In this document: positions 8,509 through 17,696 of the stretch, piece after piece
How positions within the stretch are numbered: position 1 is the stretch's first letter
How the letters are laid out: each line of letters opens with the position of its first letter
Assembly (NCBI GenBank): GCA_903935195.1
Contig: CAIZQW010000173.1
Location: 1 to 37,457 of the forward strand
Source: an uncultured bacterium
Lineage (GTDB): Bacteria; Verrucomicrobiota; Kiritimatiellia; RFP12; UBA1067
Direction of reading: 5' to 3'
DNA: 37,457 nucleotides
Program-made: the position numbers and the translations under genes
The notes under the pieces: generated by a model
Told to the model about the DNA's origin: nothing
What the model saw: the letters and a program-made list of their open reading frames with translations, nothing else
Databases searched by the model: none

Positions 8509-9597
8509 GTGATGAAAATTATCCGTTTTGACGTTGCCCCGTTCCTGCTTTTATGTCAAAATATGGGAATGAACAACGCGAAAGATGTTCTTTTTAAGGC
8601 CATAAAGAAGACGCTGCGTGCAGATGACTGTATGCCGCTGATTCAGGCGGTTCAAGAAGGGAGTATCGTCTTGCATGCCTTGGCACGTGGTCATTATCCA
8701 GGCGACCGGCTGAAGAAAAATGAGGCCCCTGGCGTTTGCTCAGTGGGTTTCTGGAAGGCGACGGGGGAACAGCGGCATGGGCTCTTGCCGCATTACAATG
8801 AAGGCATCGAACTGACGGTATCCCTGCAGGGCGAGTCACCGGTTATGGTCGACGGCAAGACTTATATGTTGCGCCCTGGCGCTGTCATGATCACACGGCC
8901 TTGGCAGCTGCATGCGATAGGTGATCCTGTTTTTACGAAGGGGAAAATCGGCTGGCTCATCCTCGATGTCGGCGTACGGCATCCTCATCAGGTCTGGCAG
9001 TGGCCAGAGTGGATTTGTCTCACAAAAGGCGACCTCGCGACGCTGACACGTTCCTTGCGGCAGAATGAGGATGCGATCCGCGTAACGCCACCTGATTTGT
9101 ATGCTGCGTTGACACGGCTTGTGATGATTCCGCAGGGGCGGACAGACCAGTTCACGGGATCACTTATCCCGGTGGCGGTCAGTGATGTGCTGGTACAACT
9201 GTTACACCTGTTTCACACAAATCCGCCGAGGCTACTCCCTGAACTGTTGGAGTCGTCTCGGTCCGTAAGGTTCTATGTTCAGAAATTAAAGCAAGAGGAT
9301 ACCCTTCCGCAGAGCGTGGAAGCGATGGCGGATGCTTGTGGACTTGGCGGAACACGTTTTTCTGCGCTTTTCAAAGAAATCACAGGAAGCACACCCGGCG
9401 ATTACCTTTTAAAACGGCGGCTGGACGTGGCACGCCAAAAGTTGCGGACACATCCAGAACTCTCGGTTGAGGAGGTTGGCCGAAGCGTCGGGTTTTCGCA
9501 CGGGAACTACTTTGCGCGGATGTTCCGCAAGTCGTTCGGTAGCACACCCCGCGCCTGGCGTCAAAGGCGGAATGAGAACCTTGAAGGCCGATCTTGA
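8509..9597 (+). CDS. AraC-family transcriptional regulator
   Basis: 362 residues. The N-terminal part contains a cupin-like sensing domain (HYNEGIELTVSLQGESPVMVDGKTYMLRPGAVMITRPWQLHAIGDP, residues ~103-147), the usual sugar-binding pocket of the family. The C-terminal ~100 residues form the double helix-turn-helix: VEAMADACGLGGTRFSALFKEITGSTPGDYLLKRRLDVARQKL, then SVEEVGRSVGFSHGNYFARMFRKSFGSTPRAWR. The gene diverges from the sugar isomerase/oxidoreductase operon and is its probable local regulator (inference). The start is uncertain: ATG at 8509 has only a weak upstream AGGA, and an in-frame ATG at 8563 is possible. Its last 26 bases overlap the reading frame of a gene remnant. Confidence 0.92.
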   Translation: MMKIIRFDVAPFLLLCQNMGMNNAKDVLFKAIKKTLRADDCMPLIQAVQEGSIVLHALARGHYPGDRLKKNEAPGVCSVGFWKATGEQRHGLLPHYNEGIELTVSLQGESPVMVDGKTYMLRPGAVMITRPWQLHAIGDPVFTKGKIGWLILDVGVRHPHQVWQWPEWICLTKGDLATLTRSLRQNEDAIRVTPPDLYAALTRLVMIPQGRTDQFTGSLIPVAVSDVLVQLLHLFHTNPPRLLPELLESSRSVRFYVQKLKQEDTLPQSVEAMADACGLGGTRFSALFKEITGSTPGDYLLKRRLDVARQKLRTHPELSVEEVGRSVGFSHGNYFARMFRKSFGSTPRAWRQRRNENLEGRS

Positions 9598-9958
9598 TTT
9601 CTCGGTGGGCAAAGCATTCCGGACAGTCCGTGACAAGAAGTTGGTTGTTCTGCCCAATTCCTTTGGCGGAGATGGTTTAATCACGAAGCCGTATGAGTTC
9701 GGTTCGCCTGTCAGCCGTTTGACAAAAGCCATCCGTAACGAAGCGCATCAAAAAGAGGTGAAGCTGACGTCAGCGGAGTGGTTGTCGTTGGTGACGTGGG
9801 TCGATGCCAACATGCCCTACACCGGCAAGATGTTCCATAAGCGCATGCTGTATGGCCGCAAGAACGTCTGGGATGAATTCGACTGGGGTGATCCCTGGGC
9901 CTATCCGACGGAAGAGCCAGCCTTGGGTGTGCGGATCCCGAAGGGGTTGCTCGAGTAG
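9572..9958 (+). pseudogene. C-terminal remnant of a PVC-type secreted protein (HzsA-related/cytochrome-associated C-terminus)
   Basis: About 128 codons, open from inside the AraC 3' end to the TAG at 9956. The translation ends with a pattern seen at the C-termini of large secreted PVC proteins related to the hydrazine-synthase alpha-like family: pyxxGSxxSRL (here EFGSPVSRL), a VKLTSAEWLSLVTWVDANMPY block, then a DWGDPWAYP tail. No N-terminal domains, haem motifs or signal peptide are present and no ribosome-binding site supports an independent start, so it reads as a truncated remnant fused by deletion to the AraC gene's end. The family assignment comes from memory of the motif and is moderate; a short functional protein is not excluded. 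Confidence 0.45.
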
Positions 9959-9985
9959 TCACTCAGTCAGCTAGGCACTCAGTCA
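9958..9985. repeat. Short direct repeat CACTCAGTCA
   Basis: Two copies of CACTCAGTCA (9961-9970 and 9976-9985), lying directly after the stop codon of the remnant and running into the stop codon of the convergent small membrane protein gene. This is another example in the window of short-period repeats placed against stop codons. Confidence 0.5.
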
Positions 9986-10240
9986 CATCTTATTGTTCTT
10001 GTCGATCTCTTGCATGAGGGTATCGAAATCGGACATTTTATCTTCAATCTTGCGAAACATCAGAATCAGGGCGATGAGCGAGGCTGCGGCGACGAGGAGC
10101 CAGACCGGTATGAGCCATGTCATGTTTGGCCATTTAGTCACCACATAAAAGACAAGCCCTGCGGATAATACCTGCCTGACTCCCCAGATAATCAGTTTCC
10201 GTTTCTTGATGGAACGTGTTTTTTCGCTTAAGTCATTCAT
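9983..10240 (-). CDS. Small two-helix inner-membrane protein, unknown
   Basis: 85 residues from the ATG at 10240; a GTG at 10270 in frame would add ten. It has a basic, polar N-terminus (EKTRSIKKRKL), then two hydrophobic helices (VRQVLSAGLVFYVVT and LIPVWLLVAAASLIALILMF), then a charged amphipathic tail (RKIEDKMSDFDTLMQEIDKN) likely to form a cytoplasmic helix or short coiled coil. The function is not recognised. It lies alone on the minus strand between two gene remnants, and no strong ribosome-binding site is visible. It could be a genuine small membrane protein or another decaying fragment. Confidence 0.55.
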   Translation of the reverse strand: MNDLSEKTRSIKKRKLIIWGVRQVLSAGLVFYVVTKWPNMTWLIPVWLLVAAASLIALILMFRKIEDKMSDFDTLMQEIDKNNKM

Positions 10241-10327
10241 AGGTCTGTCATGTCTTTCTGTGGAAACCACATGTAGATAGTACCATGATTCATGGGGATA
10301 AGAAACTTGAAATTTGAAATTGGATTT

Positions 10328-10483
10328 TTAGTCTCCTTCTTCAATTCTGTTCACAATCTGATCAGCCTTTTTCAATAGCGCCAATTCCGGGTAGTCGTAG
10401 CGGGAAGGCGAGTGGTGATTCCCGATGATGTTCTTTATGATTTCAATCTTTTTGACCAAAAGCGTGGTTTCAGCTTGACCCTT
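10328..10483 (-). pseudogene. Remnant of an HD/HDOD-type phosphohydrolase C-terminus
   Basis: On the minus strand a 51-codon stretch runs from just after an in-frame stop (10484-10486) to TAA at 10328. It reads ...KIEIIKNIIGNHHSPSRYDYPELALLKKADQIVNRI..., which matches the late part of HD or HDOD domains (xxIxxHHSPxxxxxYPxLAxLxxADxxxN). There is no start codon or ribosome-binding site, and the metal-binding HD segment that should precede it is absent. I read it as a decayed gene end. The 5' part overlaps the predicted mreB promoter on the other strand. The identification rests on a short motif. Confidence 0.42.
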
Positions 10484-10503
10484 TCACTGAAATAGGACAA
10501 AAT
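10475..10503 (+). promoter_or_regulatory. Candidate sigma70-type promoter for the mre operon
   Basis: TTGACC at 10475-10480 and CAAAAT at 10498-10503 are separated by 17 bp, with transcription expected about 55 nt before the mreB start codon. The -35 box is strong (5 of 6) and the -10 box mediocre (4 of 6). A short CACTA/TAGTG inverted repeat follows at 10518-10530. This is the only plausible box pair in the 295-bp stretch before mreB. Confidence 0.4.
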
Positions 10504-10550
10504 ACTAAACATTCTGCACTAGTTTAGTGTGGTTTTAGGCGTTATCTTAA

Positions 10551-11588
<1,038 letters not shown>

Positions 11589-11625
11589 AAGATTGATATT
11601 TCTGCGGAAAAAGCTCCGGTCGTAA

Positions 11626-11641
11626 ACCGTTCATGAACGGT
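11626..11641. promoter_or_regulatory. 16-bp perfect palindrome between mreB and mreC
   Basis: ACCGTTCATGAACGGT is a perfect palindrome lying 37 bp after the mreB stop and overlapping the GGTGGAG that serves as the probable mreC ribosome-binding site. Possible readings are a protein-binding operator or an RNA hairpin affecting mreC translation. No protein is known for it here. Confidence 0.4.
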
Positions 11642-11654
11642 GGAGCGTGCCCGG

Positions 11655-12509
11655 GTGAAGTCTAAAGTTTGGATTTTTTTGTTGGTCATCTCGCTGGGAG
11701 TCTTTCTCTTCCTACGTCACGGTGTAACCGCGTTTGCGAGCGAGACGATTTACCCCTTCTCTAATGCCACTCGCTGGTTTGATCAAACCATCGGTCTCTC
11801 TTTCCGCGCAGCCCTTACGCGCGTCGATTATGCCGCTCGCTGTGCAAAACAGGAGCGCGAGTTGGCTCGTCTCCAAGTGATGTTCACGGAGGCTGAAACG
11901 CGTGAAACCTTAATTAAGCACCAGCGCGCACTTCTTGAGTATACCCCCCCTGTATCGTGCCGCTGGCAGGCGGCCCCTGTCATTTCACGGGGTGGGACGG
12001 TTGCTATTTGGCAGACGCTCCGGCTTGGAAAAGGGTCGGCGCATGGTATTCGAAAAGGGGACCTCGTCATGGTGCCTGAGGGTGTTGTCGGCCGTATCGC
12101 TGACGTTACACTCCACACGAGTGATGTGATGTTGATTACGGACCCGAATAGTCGCGTAGCCTGTGAGCTCGATTTGTCCTCAGAGGAGGGGACGGGGGTG
12201 ATTAGAGGGATTCTGTATGGCGGCGGTGTCCGGCCAGGGGGTGACCCGAAATTAACCTTGCTCTATGTTATTGAACCCCTCCGCCTCAGGTATATGGCGC
12301 GCGAATTTGAGCCTGCACCGCGTACGCGTGTGGTGACATCGGGGCTTGGCAATACCTTTCCAAAGGGCCTTACGGTGGGTTATGTGCTCTCGAGCATGAT
12401 GGAACCGCAACGCCTTTCGCGTGAAGCGGAGATTATGCCGGCGGTTGATATGGCGTCGCTCTACGATGTCTTTGTTCTCTCGATCAGGGAGGATAAACAT
12501 GCGCCTTAA
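11655..12509 (+). CDS. mreC: Rod shape-determining protein MreC
   Basis: Bitopic membrane protein that links MreB filaments to the periplasmic synthases PBP2 and RodA. 284 residues from the chosen start. An N-terminal basic stretch and single membrane helix (VWIFLLVISLGVFLFLRHGV) are followed by a coiled-coil-like segment (RCAKQERELARLQVMFTEAETRETLIKHQRALLEY). The beta-rich MreC domain comes next (WQTLRLGKGSAHGIRKGDLVM, GVVGRIADVTLHTSDVMLITDPNSRVACEL). I chose the GTG at 11655 because GGTGGAG ends nine bases before it; an upstream in-frame GTG at 11640 overlaps that site and is less likely. Its 3' end overlaps mreD by 11 bases. Confidence 0.93.
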   Translation: MKSKVWIFLLVISLGVFLFLRHGVTAFASETIYPFSNATRWFDQTIGLSFRAALTRVDYAARCAKQERELARLQVMFTEAETRETLIKHQRALLEYTPPVSCRWQAAPVISRGGTVAIWQTLRLGKGSAHGIRKGDLVMVPEGVVGRIADVTLHTSDVMLITDPNSRVACELDLSSEEGTGVIRGILYGGGVRPGGDPKLTLLYVIEPLRLRYMAREFEPAPRTRVVTSGLGNTFPKGLTVGYVLSSMMEPQRLSREAEIMPAVDMASLYDVFVLSIREDKHAP

Positions 12510-13035
12510 TATGTCCCTCATTCTCAGCTGTGTAGCGTTGCTACTCGCTGCAGTTCTTCAGGAGATGATCCCTGTCACGGCGCGGTTGCCCGTTAAGGGA
12601 TTCTTTTTGACGGGGGTGGCGATCTATTATGTTCTGGAAAAGCCGAAACTCATGAGTTTTGTACTTCTTCTGTGGGCTGGCATGCTGACCGATGCGTTGG
12701 GACGACTCCCCCATGGCTGTATCGTCATTTTTCTTTTACTGGTTTATCCACTCTTGCTCTTAATGAAACGAATCTTTACAGAGACCACGGTTCTTCATGG
12801 CATCTTCTGCGTTTCTGTTATTAGTGTGTTTCAGCAGATCTGGCTTTGTGCTTGGCTTCATAAGGCAGGCATTGCTGTTTTCTCGTGGGATATGCTTCAG
12901 TTGGCCGCCGCCGCCGCAGTCATGGGTATGGTCGTCGGGGTTTCGATGTTTTTGCTGTGTGGCTGGCTCGAACGTTTTAAAGGTGTTGATGATCGTCGGA
13001 CGACAGAGGTCGAAGGGTTGAATGGAATCGTATGA
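12499..13035 (+). CDS. mreD: Rod shape-determining membrane protein MreD
   Basis: 178 residues, almost wholly hydrophobic with about five or six membrane segments, typical of MreD. Recognisable parts are SLILSCVALLLAAVLQEMIP, GFFLTGVAIYYVL, LLLWAGMLTDALGRLPHGC and a final AAAAAVMGMVVGVSMFLLCGWLE. MreD sequences diverge strongly, so the call leans on size, topology and the position between mreC and the PBP2 gene. The start at 12499 has an excellent AGGGAGGA seven bases upstream; earlier in-frame codons lie inside mreC and lack support. It overlaps both neighbours by 11 and 14 bases, which implies tight translational coupling. Confidence 0.9.
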   Translation: MRLNMSLILSCVALLLAAVLQEMIPVTARLPVKGFFLTGVAIYYVLEKPKLMSFVLLLWAGMLTDALGRLPHGCIVIFLLLVYPLLLLMKRIFTETTVLHGIFCVSVISVFQQIWLCAWLHKAGIAVFSWDMLQLAAAAAVMGMVVGVSMFLLCGWLERFKGVDDRRTTEVEGLNGIV

Positions 13036-14845
13036 TGGACAGAAGCTGACGGATAGCTGGCGTATTGCGCTTATTGCGCTCTTATTCGGCCTAGCTCTCC
13101 TCTATTTGGCACATGCACTCTTCACAGTGCAGGTGGTGCAATCTTTTGCCTTTTCAAGCGATCAAGCCCGCCAGAGCATCCGTCGTGTTCAAGTGCCTGG
13201 GGCCCGCGGTCGGATTCTAGACCGCAAGGGTGTCTGCCTTGCTGAAAATCGTGCCAGTTATTGTATTGCCTTCTATGTTGAAGAGTTGCGCAAGCGTGGA
13301 AAATGGCTGAATACGATTAATGCGGTGAATGCGAATGTTGACAAGCTCGCCTCAGTGCTGGGCATTCCGCGCGAACTCTCCTATAACGCCATCTCCAATC
13401 ATGTGATCAAGAGCCTTCCTATGCCATTGATCGCCTGGAAAGATGTCGATGCCGTGACGCTGGCGCGCTGGGCCGAGCGCGCGGAACAGTTTCCAGGCGT
13501 TGATGTTTATGTACAACCGGAACGCTATTACCCAGAAAAATCGCTGGCGTTTCATTTGCTAGGGTATGTGCGCCGAGACCGCCCACCCCAATCTCGCCCC
13601 GGGGAGAAGTCCCACTTCTATCTCCCCGAGATGTATGGTCGTGAAGGACTGGAAGGAAAGTATAACGAGTGGTTGACAGGCCAGCTTGGCGAACAGTTAA
13701 TCCGCGTGGATGCTCGGGGCTATAAGTACAATGTCTGGGACGGGGAACCCGCCATTCCTGGCCGTGATTTACAGTTGACGTTAGACGCCTCCCTTCAGCG
13801 TGTTCTTGAAAATGCGCTGAGTGACAAGCGTGGGGCAGGGGTTGTTATCGATCCGCGGAATGGCGAAATCTTGGCCATGGCCAGTGCTCCAACCTTTAAC
13901 CCAAATGAATTTATTCCGATGATTCGTGATGGGCTTTGGAAACGCTTGACAGAGGATGATGCGCATCCGTTGCTGAATCGGGCGATCCAAGGACGGTATG
14001 CGCCCGGAAGTATCTTTAAACCAGTGACAGCCTTTGCGGCGTTCAGTCAGACAAACTTTAATCCTAACACGCTTCATCGCTGCACGGGCACGTTTGAGTT
14101 GGGGACCATGCGTCTGCGCTGTTGGGACACCTACGGCCATCAAGACATCGCCATGAGAAGGGCCATTGAGCAATCGTGTAACAGTTACTTTTGTACGCTA
14201 GGTTATCAAACGGGCCCTGCGGCTCTGATTGCACAGGCAAAGACTCTGGGTTTTGGAATGAAGACAGGGATTGATCTTCCAGGAGAAAGCTCCGGCTTGC
14301 TTCCAGATTCAGAATGGAAACTTGAACGGCTGGGTGAGAAGTGGCGCCCAGGCGATACCTGTCAGATGGCAATCGGGCAGGGGTTGCTGTTGGCGACGCC
14401 TTTGCAGATGGCGGTTCTTGCTGCAACAATCGCCAATGGCGGGAAGATTTATAAGCCTCATCTGATTAAGACGGATGTTCAGCCAGAGCCTCTGCGCACC
14501 ATGGATTGGTCTCCGGAAGCCTTGGCAGTCGTGCGGGGGGGGATGAGGGATGTTGTGCAGCAGGGGACAGGTCGCCGTGTTCAGATTTGTGGTACGCAGG
14601 TGAGTGGAAAGACAGGCACGGCCGAAATCGATATTAGGGGTGTTCGCCATAAGAACACGTGGTTTCTCGCGTTTGCCCCCTCTGAGGCTCCGACCGTTGC
14701 ACTGGTCATCCTCGTTGAAGATGGCGAGTCGGGAGGCAAGACCGTTGCTCCCTTGGCGCGGCAAGTCCTAGTCTCCATTTTTGGTGAAAGCACAAACGAG
14801 TCGCCGACACGGGTTGAAGCTCCCATCGTGACAGGAGGCGACTAA
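13022..14845 (+). CDS. mrdA: Penicillin-binding protein 2, elongasome transpeptidase
   Basis: Class B PBP that cross-links peptidoglycan during lateral wall growth with RodA. 607 residues. One N-terminal membrane anchor (WRIALIALLFGLALLYLAHALFTV), the dimerisation or pedestal domain starting RRVQVPGARGRILDRKG, then the transpeptidase with SxxK at S330-IF-K333, SxN at S385-C-N387 and KTG at 530-532 (VSGKTGTAEI). All three active-site motifs are intact. It overlaps mreD by 14 bases and ends one base before rodA, giving the canonical mreBCD-mrdA-mrdB order. AAGGG lies just upstream of the ATG. Confidence 0.97.
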   Translation: MESYDGQKLTDSWRIALIALLFGLALLYLAHALFTVQVVQSFAFSSDQARQSIRRVQVPGARGRILDRKGVCLAENRASYCIAFYVEELRKRGKWLNTINAVNANVDKLASVLGIPRELSYNAISNHVIKSLPMPLIAWKDVDAVTLARWAERAEQFPGVDVYVQPERYYPEKSLAFHLLGYVRRDRPPQSRPGEKSHFYLPEMYGREGLEGKYNEWLTGQLGEQLIRVDARGYKYNVWDGEPAIPGRDLQLTLDASLQRVLENALSDKRGAGVVIDPRNGEILAMASAPTFNPNEFIPMIRDGLWKRLTEDDAHPLLNRAIQGRYAPGSIFKPVTAFAAFSQTNFNPNTLHRCTGTFELGTMRLRCWDTYGHQDIAMRRAIEQSCNSYFCTLGYQTGPAALIAQAKTLGFGMKTGIDLPGESSGLLPDSEWKLERLGEKWRPGDTCQMAIGQGLLLATPLQMAVLAATIANGGKIYKPHLIKTDVQPEPLRTMDWSPEALAVVRGGMRDVVQQGTGRRVQICGTQVSGKTGTAEIDIRGVRHKNTWFLAFAPSEAPTVALVILVEDGESGGKTVAPLARQVLVSIFGESTNESPTRVEAPIVTGGD

Positions 14846-14846
14846 C

Positions 14847-16028
14847 ATGTTTAAGAAAAATGACCTGTTTGCGCGTTTCCGCCTCTTTAATCCCCTCATG
14901 CTGATGAGCATGGTGTGCCTTATTTTTATTGGCATTCTTTATATCTACAGCTCGTGTTCGGTGCGCGAAGATGTAGATCTTCAGCAATTATACCTCCGGC
15001 ATGCATGGGCGGCGGGGTTGGGGCTGATCGTTTACTTCGTGGTGGCGCTTATAAACTATAAACGCATCCTGAAGTGGAGTTGGTTTATCTACGCTGTGGT
15101 ACTGATTTTGTTAATTCTGGTTCCCATCATTGGCGATTCCCAGATGGGCGCAAAGCGTTGGCTTTTTGGTATTCAACCCTCGGAACCCGCCAAGCTCGGG
15201 GTCGTTATGATTTTAGCTTGGGTTTTCAGCCAGAGAAACGTGCAGCGTGGCGCGGGGCTCTTTTTCCTGACAGCACTGCTGGTCGCCGTACCAGGATTTT
15301 TAATCCTGTTACAACCTGACTTAGGTACGGCAATGGTCTTAGTTCCAACAGTCTTTATGATGATGTTTGCCGCAAATGTCGCACCTAAACTCTTGTGGGG
15401 GTCGACACTTGCCGGGTTGACAATGGCTGGCTTAATTATGGGAACGGTTTATTATACAGAGACAGTTCCCATGACCCACGAACGCAAAGAGTCTTTGATC
15501 AGCAAGACCTGTTTGCGCGATCATCAGATCAAGCGCTTGCAAGTGTTTATGTTCCCGGACAAAGATTTGCATGGCAGCGGGTATAATCGGCGGCAGTCAC
15601 AGATTGCCGTGGGCTCCGGAGGCGCCTGGGGCAAGGGGTATTTAAAAGGCGAGCACTATATGCTCGGATACTTGCCCCCCTCGGTCTCCTCCAATGATTT
15701 TATTTTTGCAGTGCTGGCTGAAGAGGCTGGCTTTGCTGGAACAGTGATTGTGCTACTCCTATTCCTTTTCATGACATGGACAGGACTCTGGGTGGCTTTT
15801 CGATGTCGGGATGATGGGGGGCGGATTCTCTGTGTGGGCGTGGTGACCGTGATGTTTAGTCATATATTCATCAATATCGCCATGACAATCGGACTGATGC
15901 CGATCACGGGGCTCCCCTTGCCATTTATCAGTTATGGCCGAACGTTTATGCTGACCATGATGGTTGGATTAGGCCTGGTGCAAAGTGTTTCTATGTACGG
16001 ACGAGAAGAGGAGACACGTTTTTCGTAG
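14847..16028 (+). CDS. mrdB: RodA, SEDS-family peptidoglycan glycosyltransferase
   Basis: Polytopic inner-membrane enzyme that polymerises lipid II into glycan strands as partner of PBP2. 393 residues with about ten membrane segments. SEDS signatures include MGAKRWLFGIQPSEPAKLGVVM, LQPDLGTAMVLVPTVFMMMFAA, the long periplasmic loop with GYNRRQSQIAVGSGGAWGKGY, SSNDFIFAVLAEEAGFAG, and GLMPITGLPLPFISYGRTFM at the end. The start at 14847 is preceded by AGGAGG. The RodA rather than FtsW assignment rests on operon position next to mreBCD and PBP2. Confidence 0.96.
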   Translation: MFKKNDLFARFRLFNPLMLMSMVCLIFIGILYIYSSCSVREDVDLQQLYLRHAWAAGLGLIVYFVVALINYKRILKWSWFIYAVVLILLILVPIIGDSQMGAKRWLFGIQPSEPAKLGVVMILAWVFSQRNVQRGAGLFFLTALLVAVPGFLILLQPDLGTAMVLVPTVFMMMFAANVAPKLLWGSTLAGLTMAGLIMGTVYYTETVPMTHERKESLISKTCLRDHQIKRLQVFMFPDKDLHGSGYNRRQSQIAVGSGGAWGKGYLKGEHYMLGYLPPSVSSNDFIFAVLAEEAGFAGTVIVLLLFLFMTWTGLWVAFRCRDDGGRILCVGVVTVMFSHIFINIAMTIGLMPITGLPLPFISYGRTFMLTMMVGLGLVQSVSMYGREEETRFS

Positions 16029-16065
16029 AGGCTTGAGTCTTCAAGCCGAAAAAAAGGAGAGAAGA

Positions 16066-17685
16066 ATGAACATGCTAAAACCCTTGACAGATGGGATCAA
16101 AAAGATGATTGGATGGATCAAGCGTACTGGACCGAAGCGCGAGATCATTGTCAATGCTGAGAAACTGGAGACGCGCGTAGCTGTCGTTGAAAACGGCCGC
16201 GTCGAAGAGTTCTTGGTGGAACATCCAGCGGAAGATCGTTTAGTCGGGAGTATTTTTAAAGGTCGTATCCAGAATCTGGAACATGATCTACAGGCCGCCT
16301 TTGTGGATATTGGCTTGAAAAAGAATGCGTTTCTGCATTATTGGGATATGATTCCAGATGATGACAGCCGTTTGGATGAGGATGATGAAAATGCACGTCC
16401 CTCCCGCCGGAAACGCGTCTCTAACGAAGAGATCAACAAGCGATTCCCTCCGGGAACCGAAATTGTGGTTCAGGTGACCAAGGGGCCGATTAGCACCAAG
16501 GGACCCCGTGTGACAGCCAATCTCAGTCTGCCAGGTCGTTACTTGGTCATGATGCCAGGCACCCATTTGAGGGGCGTCTCCCGTAAAATTGGCGATGCGA
16601 AAGAGCGTCAGCGCTTGAAAAAGATTCTCGATCGGATGCCGCTTCCAGACGATGCGGGATTGATTGTGCGTACCGTGGGTTCGAATGCGAATCAGCGCTC
16701 GTTTGTTCGTGACTTGCGAAACCTGATGGAGTCTTGGAATGAACTGCAAGAGAATATCAAGAAGTTGCCTTCACCGGCGTGCGTCTACCAAGAGCCCGAC
16801 CTTGTTGAGCGCGTCGTTCGTGATTGGTTAACCGAAGAAATTGATTGTGTAACCATTGATGATTTGGATTCTTACAATCGCATTCGAAATGTAGCAGGGC
16901 GTATCTCACGCCGTGCCAAGGGCATGATTCGTCACTATGACGGACACTTGGCGATCTTTGAGCATTATGGCGTGGAACGTCAGATCGAGGAGACCTATCG
17001 CCGTAAAGTCAACCTGAAGTCAGGTGCCTATCTGGTCATTGAAGAGACAGAAGCCCTGATCTCGATTGACGTCAATACCGGACGTCACCGTGGAAAGGGT
17101 TCGCAGGAGGATGCCATCCTTGAGGTGAATTTGGAGGCTGTCGAAGAGGTCGCTCGTCAATTGAGATTGCGAAATATTGGTGGTTTGGTCGTCCTTGACT
17201 TGATTGATATGAAGTCACGGAAACATCAGAACACGGTTTACAAAGCCATGAAGCAGGCGTTGCGGCGTGATCGTGCACGTACAAACGTCTTGCAGATCTC
17301 CGAGCTTGGGTTGATGGAGATGACGCGCCAGCGCCAAGAGGAGAGCCTCTTGTCGAAGATGTACTCGGACTGCCCTTACTGTAAGGGACATGGTAGCGTG
17401 AAGTCCCCTCTGGCGTTGAGTGCGGATATTCAACGGCAAATTGGTGCAGTGATGCGGAAGGGTTCGCAAGAAGGCCGCGACGTGAATCTTCAGGTCATTG
17501 TCGCTCCCAGTGTTCTGGATCGTCTGCGTAAAGAAGATGAGGCCTTTTTGGTGGAGCTTCAACGTCGTTACACAGGTCGGTTGACCTTCAAGTCTGAGCT
17601 GCACCGGCATCCGGAGTCCTTCTGTATTGTGGATGGCGATACAGCAAAAGTTTTGTATTCCGTTGGCGACTCAAAATCAGTATAA
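16066..17685 (+). CDS. rng: Ribonuclease E/G family endoribonuclease
   Basis: Endoribonuclease for rRNA 5'-end maturation and mRNA decay. 539 residues, RNase G-like in size and without a long RNase E scaffold tail. The S1 domain starts near GSIFKGRIQNLEHDLQAAFVDIGLKKNAFLHY. The catalytic magnesium residues are recognisable as D335 (SIDVNTGR) and D378 (VLDLIDM), spaced 43 residues apart as in E. coli D303/D346. The Zn-link CPYC is at 436-439. I start at 16066, preceded by AAGGAGAGAAGA; the frame is open back into rodA but has no other good start. In E. coli rng also follows the mreBCD cluster, so the linkage is conserved. The acidic insert DDDSRLDEDDENARPSRRKR is a local feature. Confidence 0.94.
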   Translation: MNMLKPLTDGIKKMIGWIKRTGPKREIIVNAEKLETRVAVVENGRVEEFLVEHPAEDRLVGSIFKGRIQNLEHDLQAAFVDIGLKKNAFLHYWDMIPDDDSRLDEDDENARPSRRKRVSNEEINKRFPPGTEIVVQVTKGPISTKGPRVTANLSLPGRYLVMMPGTHLRGVSRKIGDAKERQRLKKILDRMPLPDDAGLIVRTVGSNANQRSFVRDLRNLMESWNELQENIKKLPSPACVYQEPDLVERVVRDWLTEEIDCVTIDDLDSYNRIRNVAGRISRRAKGMIRHYDGHLAIFEHYGVERQIEETYRRKVNLKSGAYLVIEETEALISIDVNTGRHRGKGSQEDAILEVNLEAVEEVARQLRLRNIGGLVVLDLIDMKSRKHQNTVYKAMKQALRRDRARTNVLQISELGLMEMTRQRQEESLLSKMYSDCPYCKGHGSVKSPLALSADIQRQIGAVMRKGSQEGRDVNLQVIVAPSVLDRLRKEDEAFLVELQRRYTGRLTFKSELHRHPESFCIVDGDTAKVLYSVGDSKSV

Positions 17686-17696
17686 TAAAAAGCCAA

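Noticed and set aside
9467-9571. Upstream extension of the HzsA-like remnant frame into the AraC gene
   Set aside because: This part lies within the AraC DNA-binding domain in another frame; the AraC translation has the conserved helix-turn-helix there, and family-like sequence in the remnant frame begins only after about 9590.
12421-12498. Earlier start of mreD inside mreC
   Set aside because: The extra residues are arginine-rich shadow sequence of mreC, while ATG 12499 has a strong ribosome-binding site and begins the first membrane helix.
12985-13022. Possible heptamer-like sequence at the mreD 3' end (CGGACGACAGAGGTCGAAGG)
   Set aside because: It resembles the GGACAGAGGTCGG units but is not in 7-bp phase and encodes an ordinary basic tail; chance similarity cannot be excluded.
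15985-16065. Long N-terminal extension of the RNase G frame back into rodA
   Set aside because: The upstream codons overlap rodA, lack a ribosome-binding site and add non-family sequence; the ATG at 16066 has AAGGAGAGAAGA.
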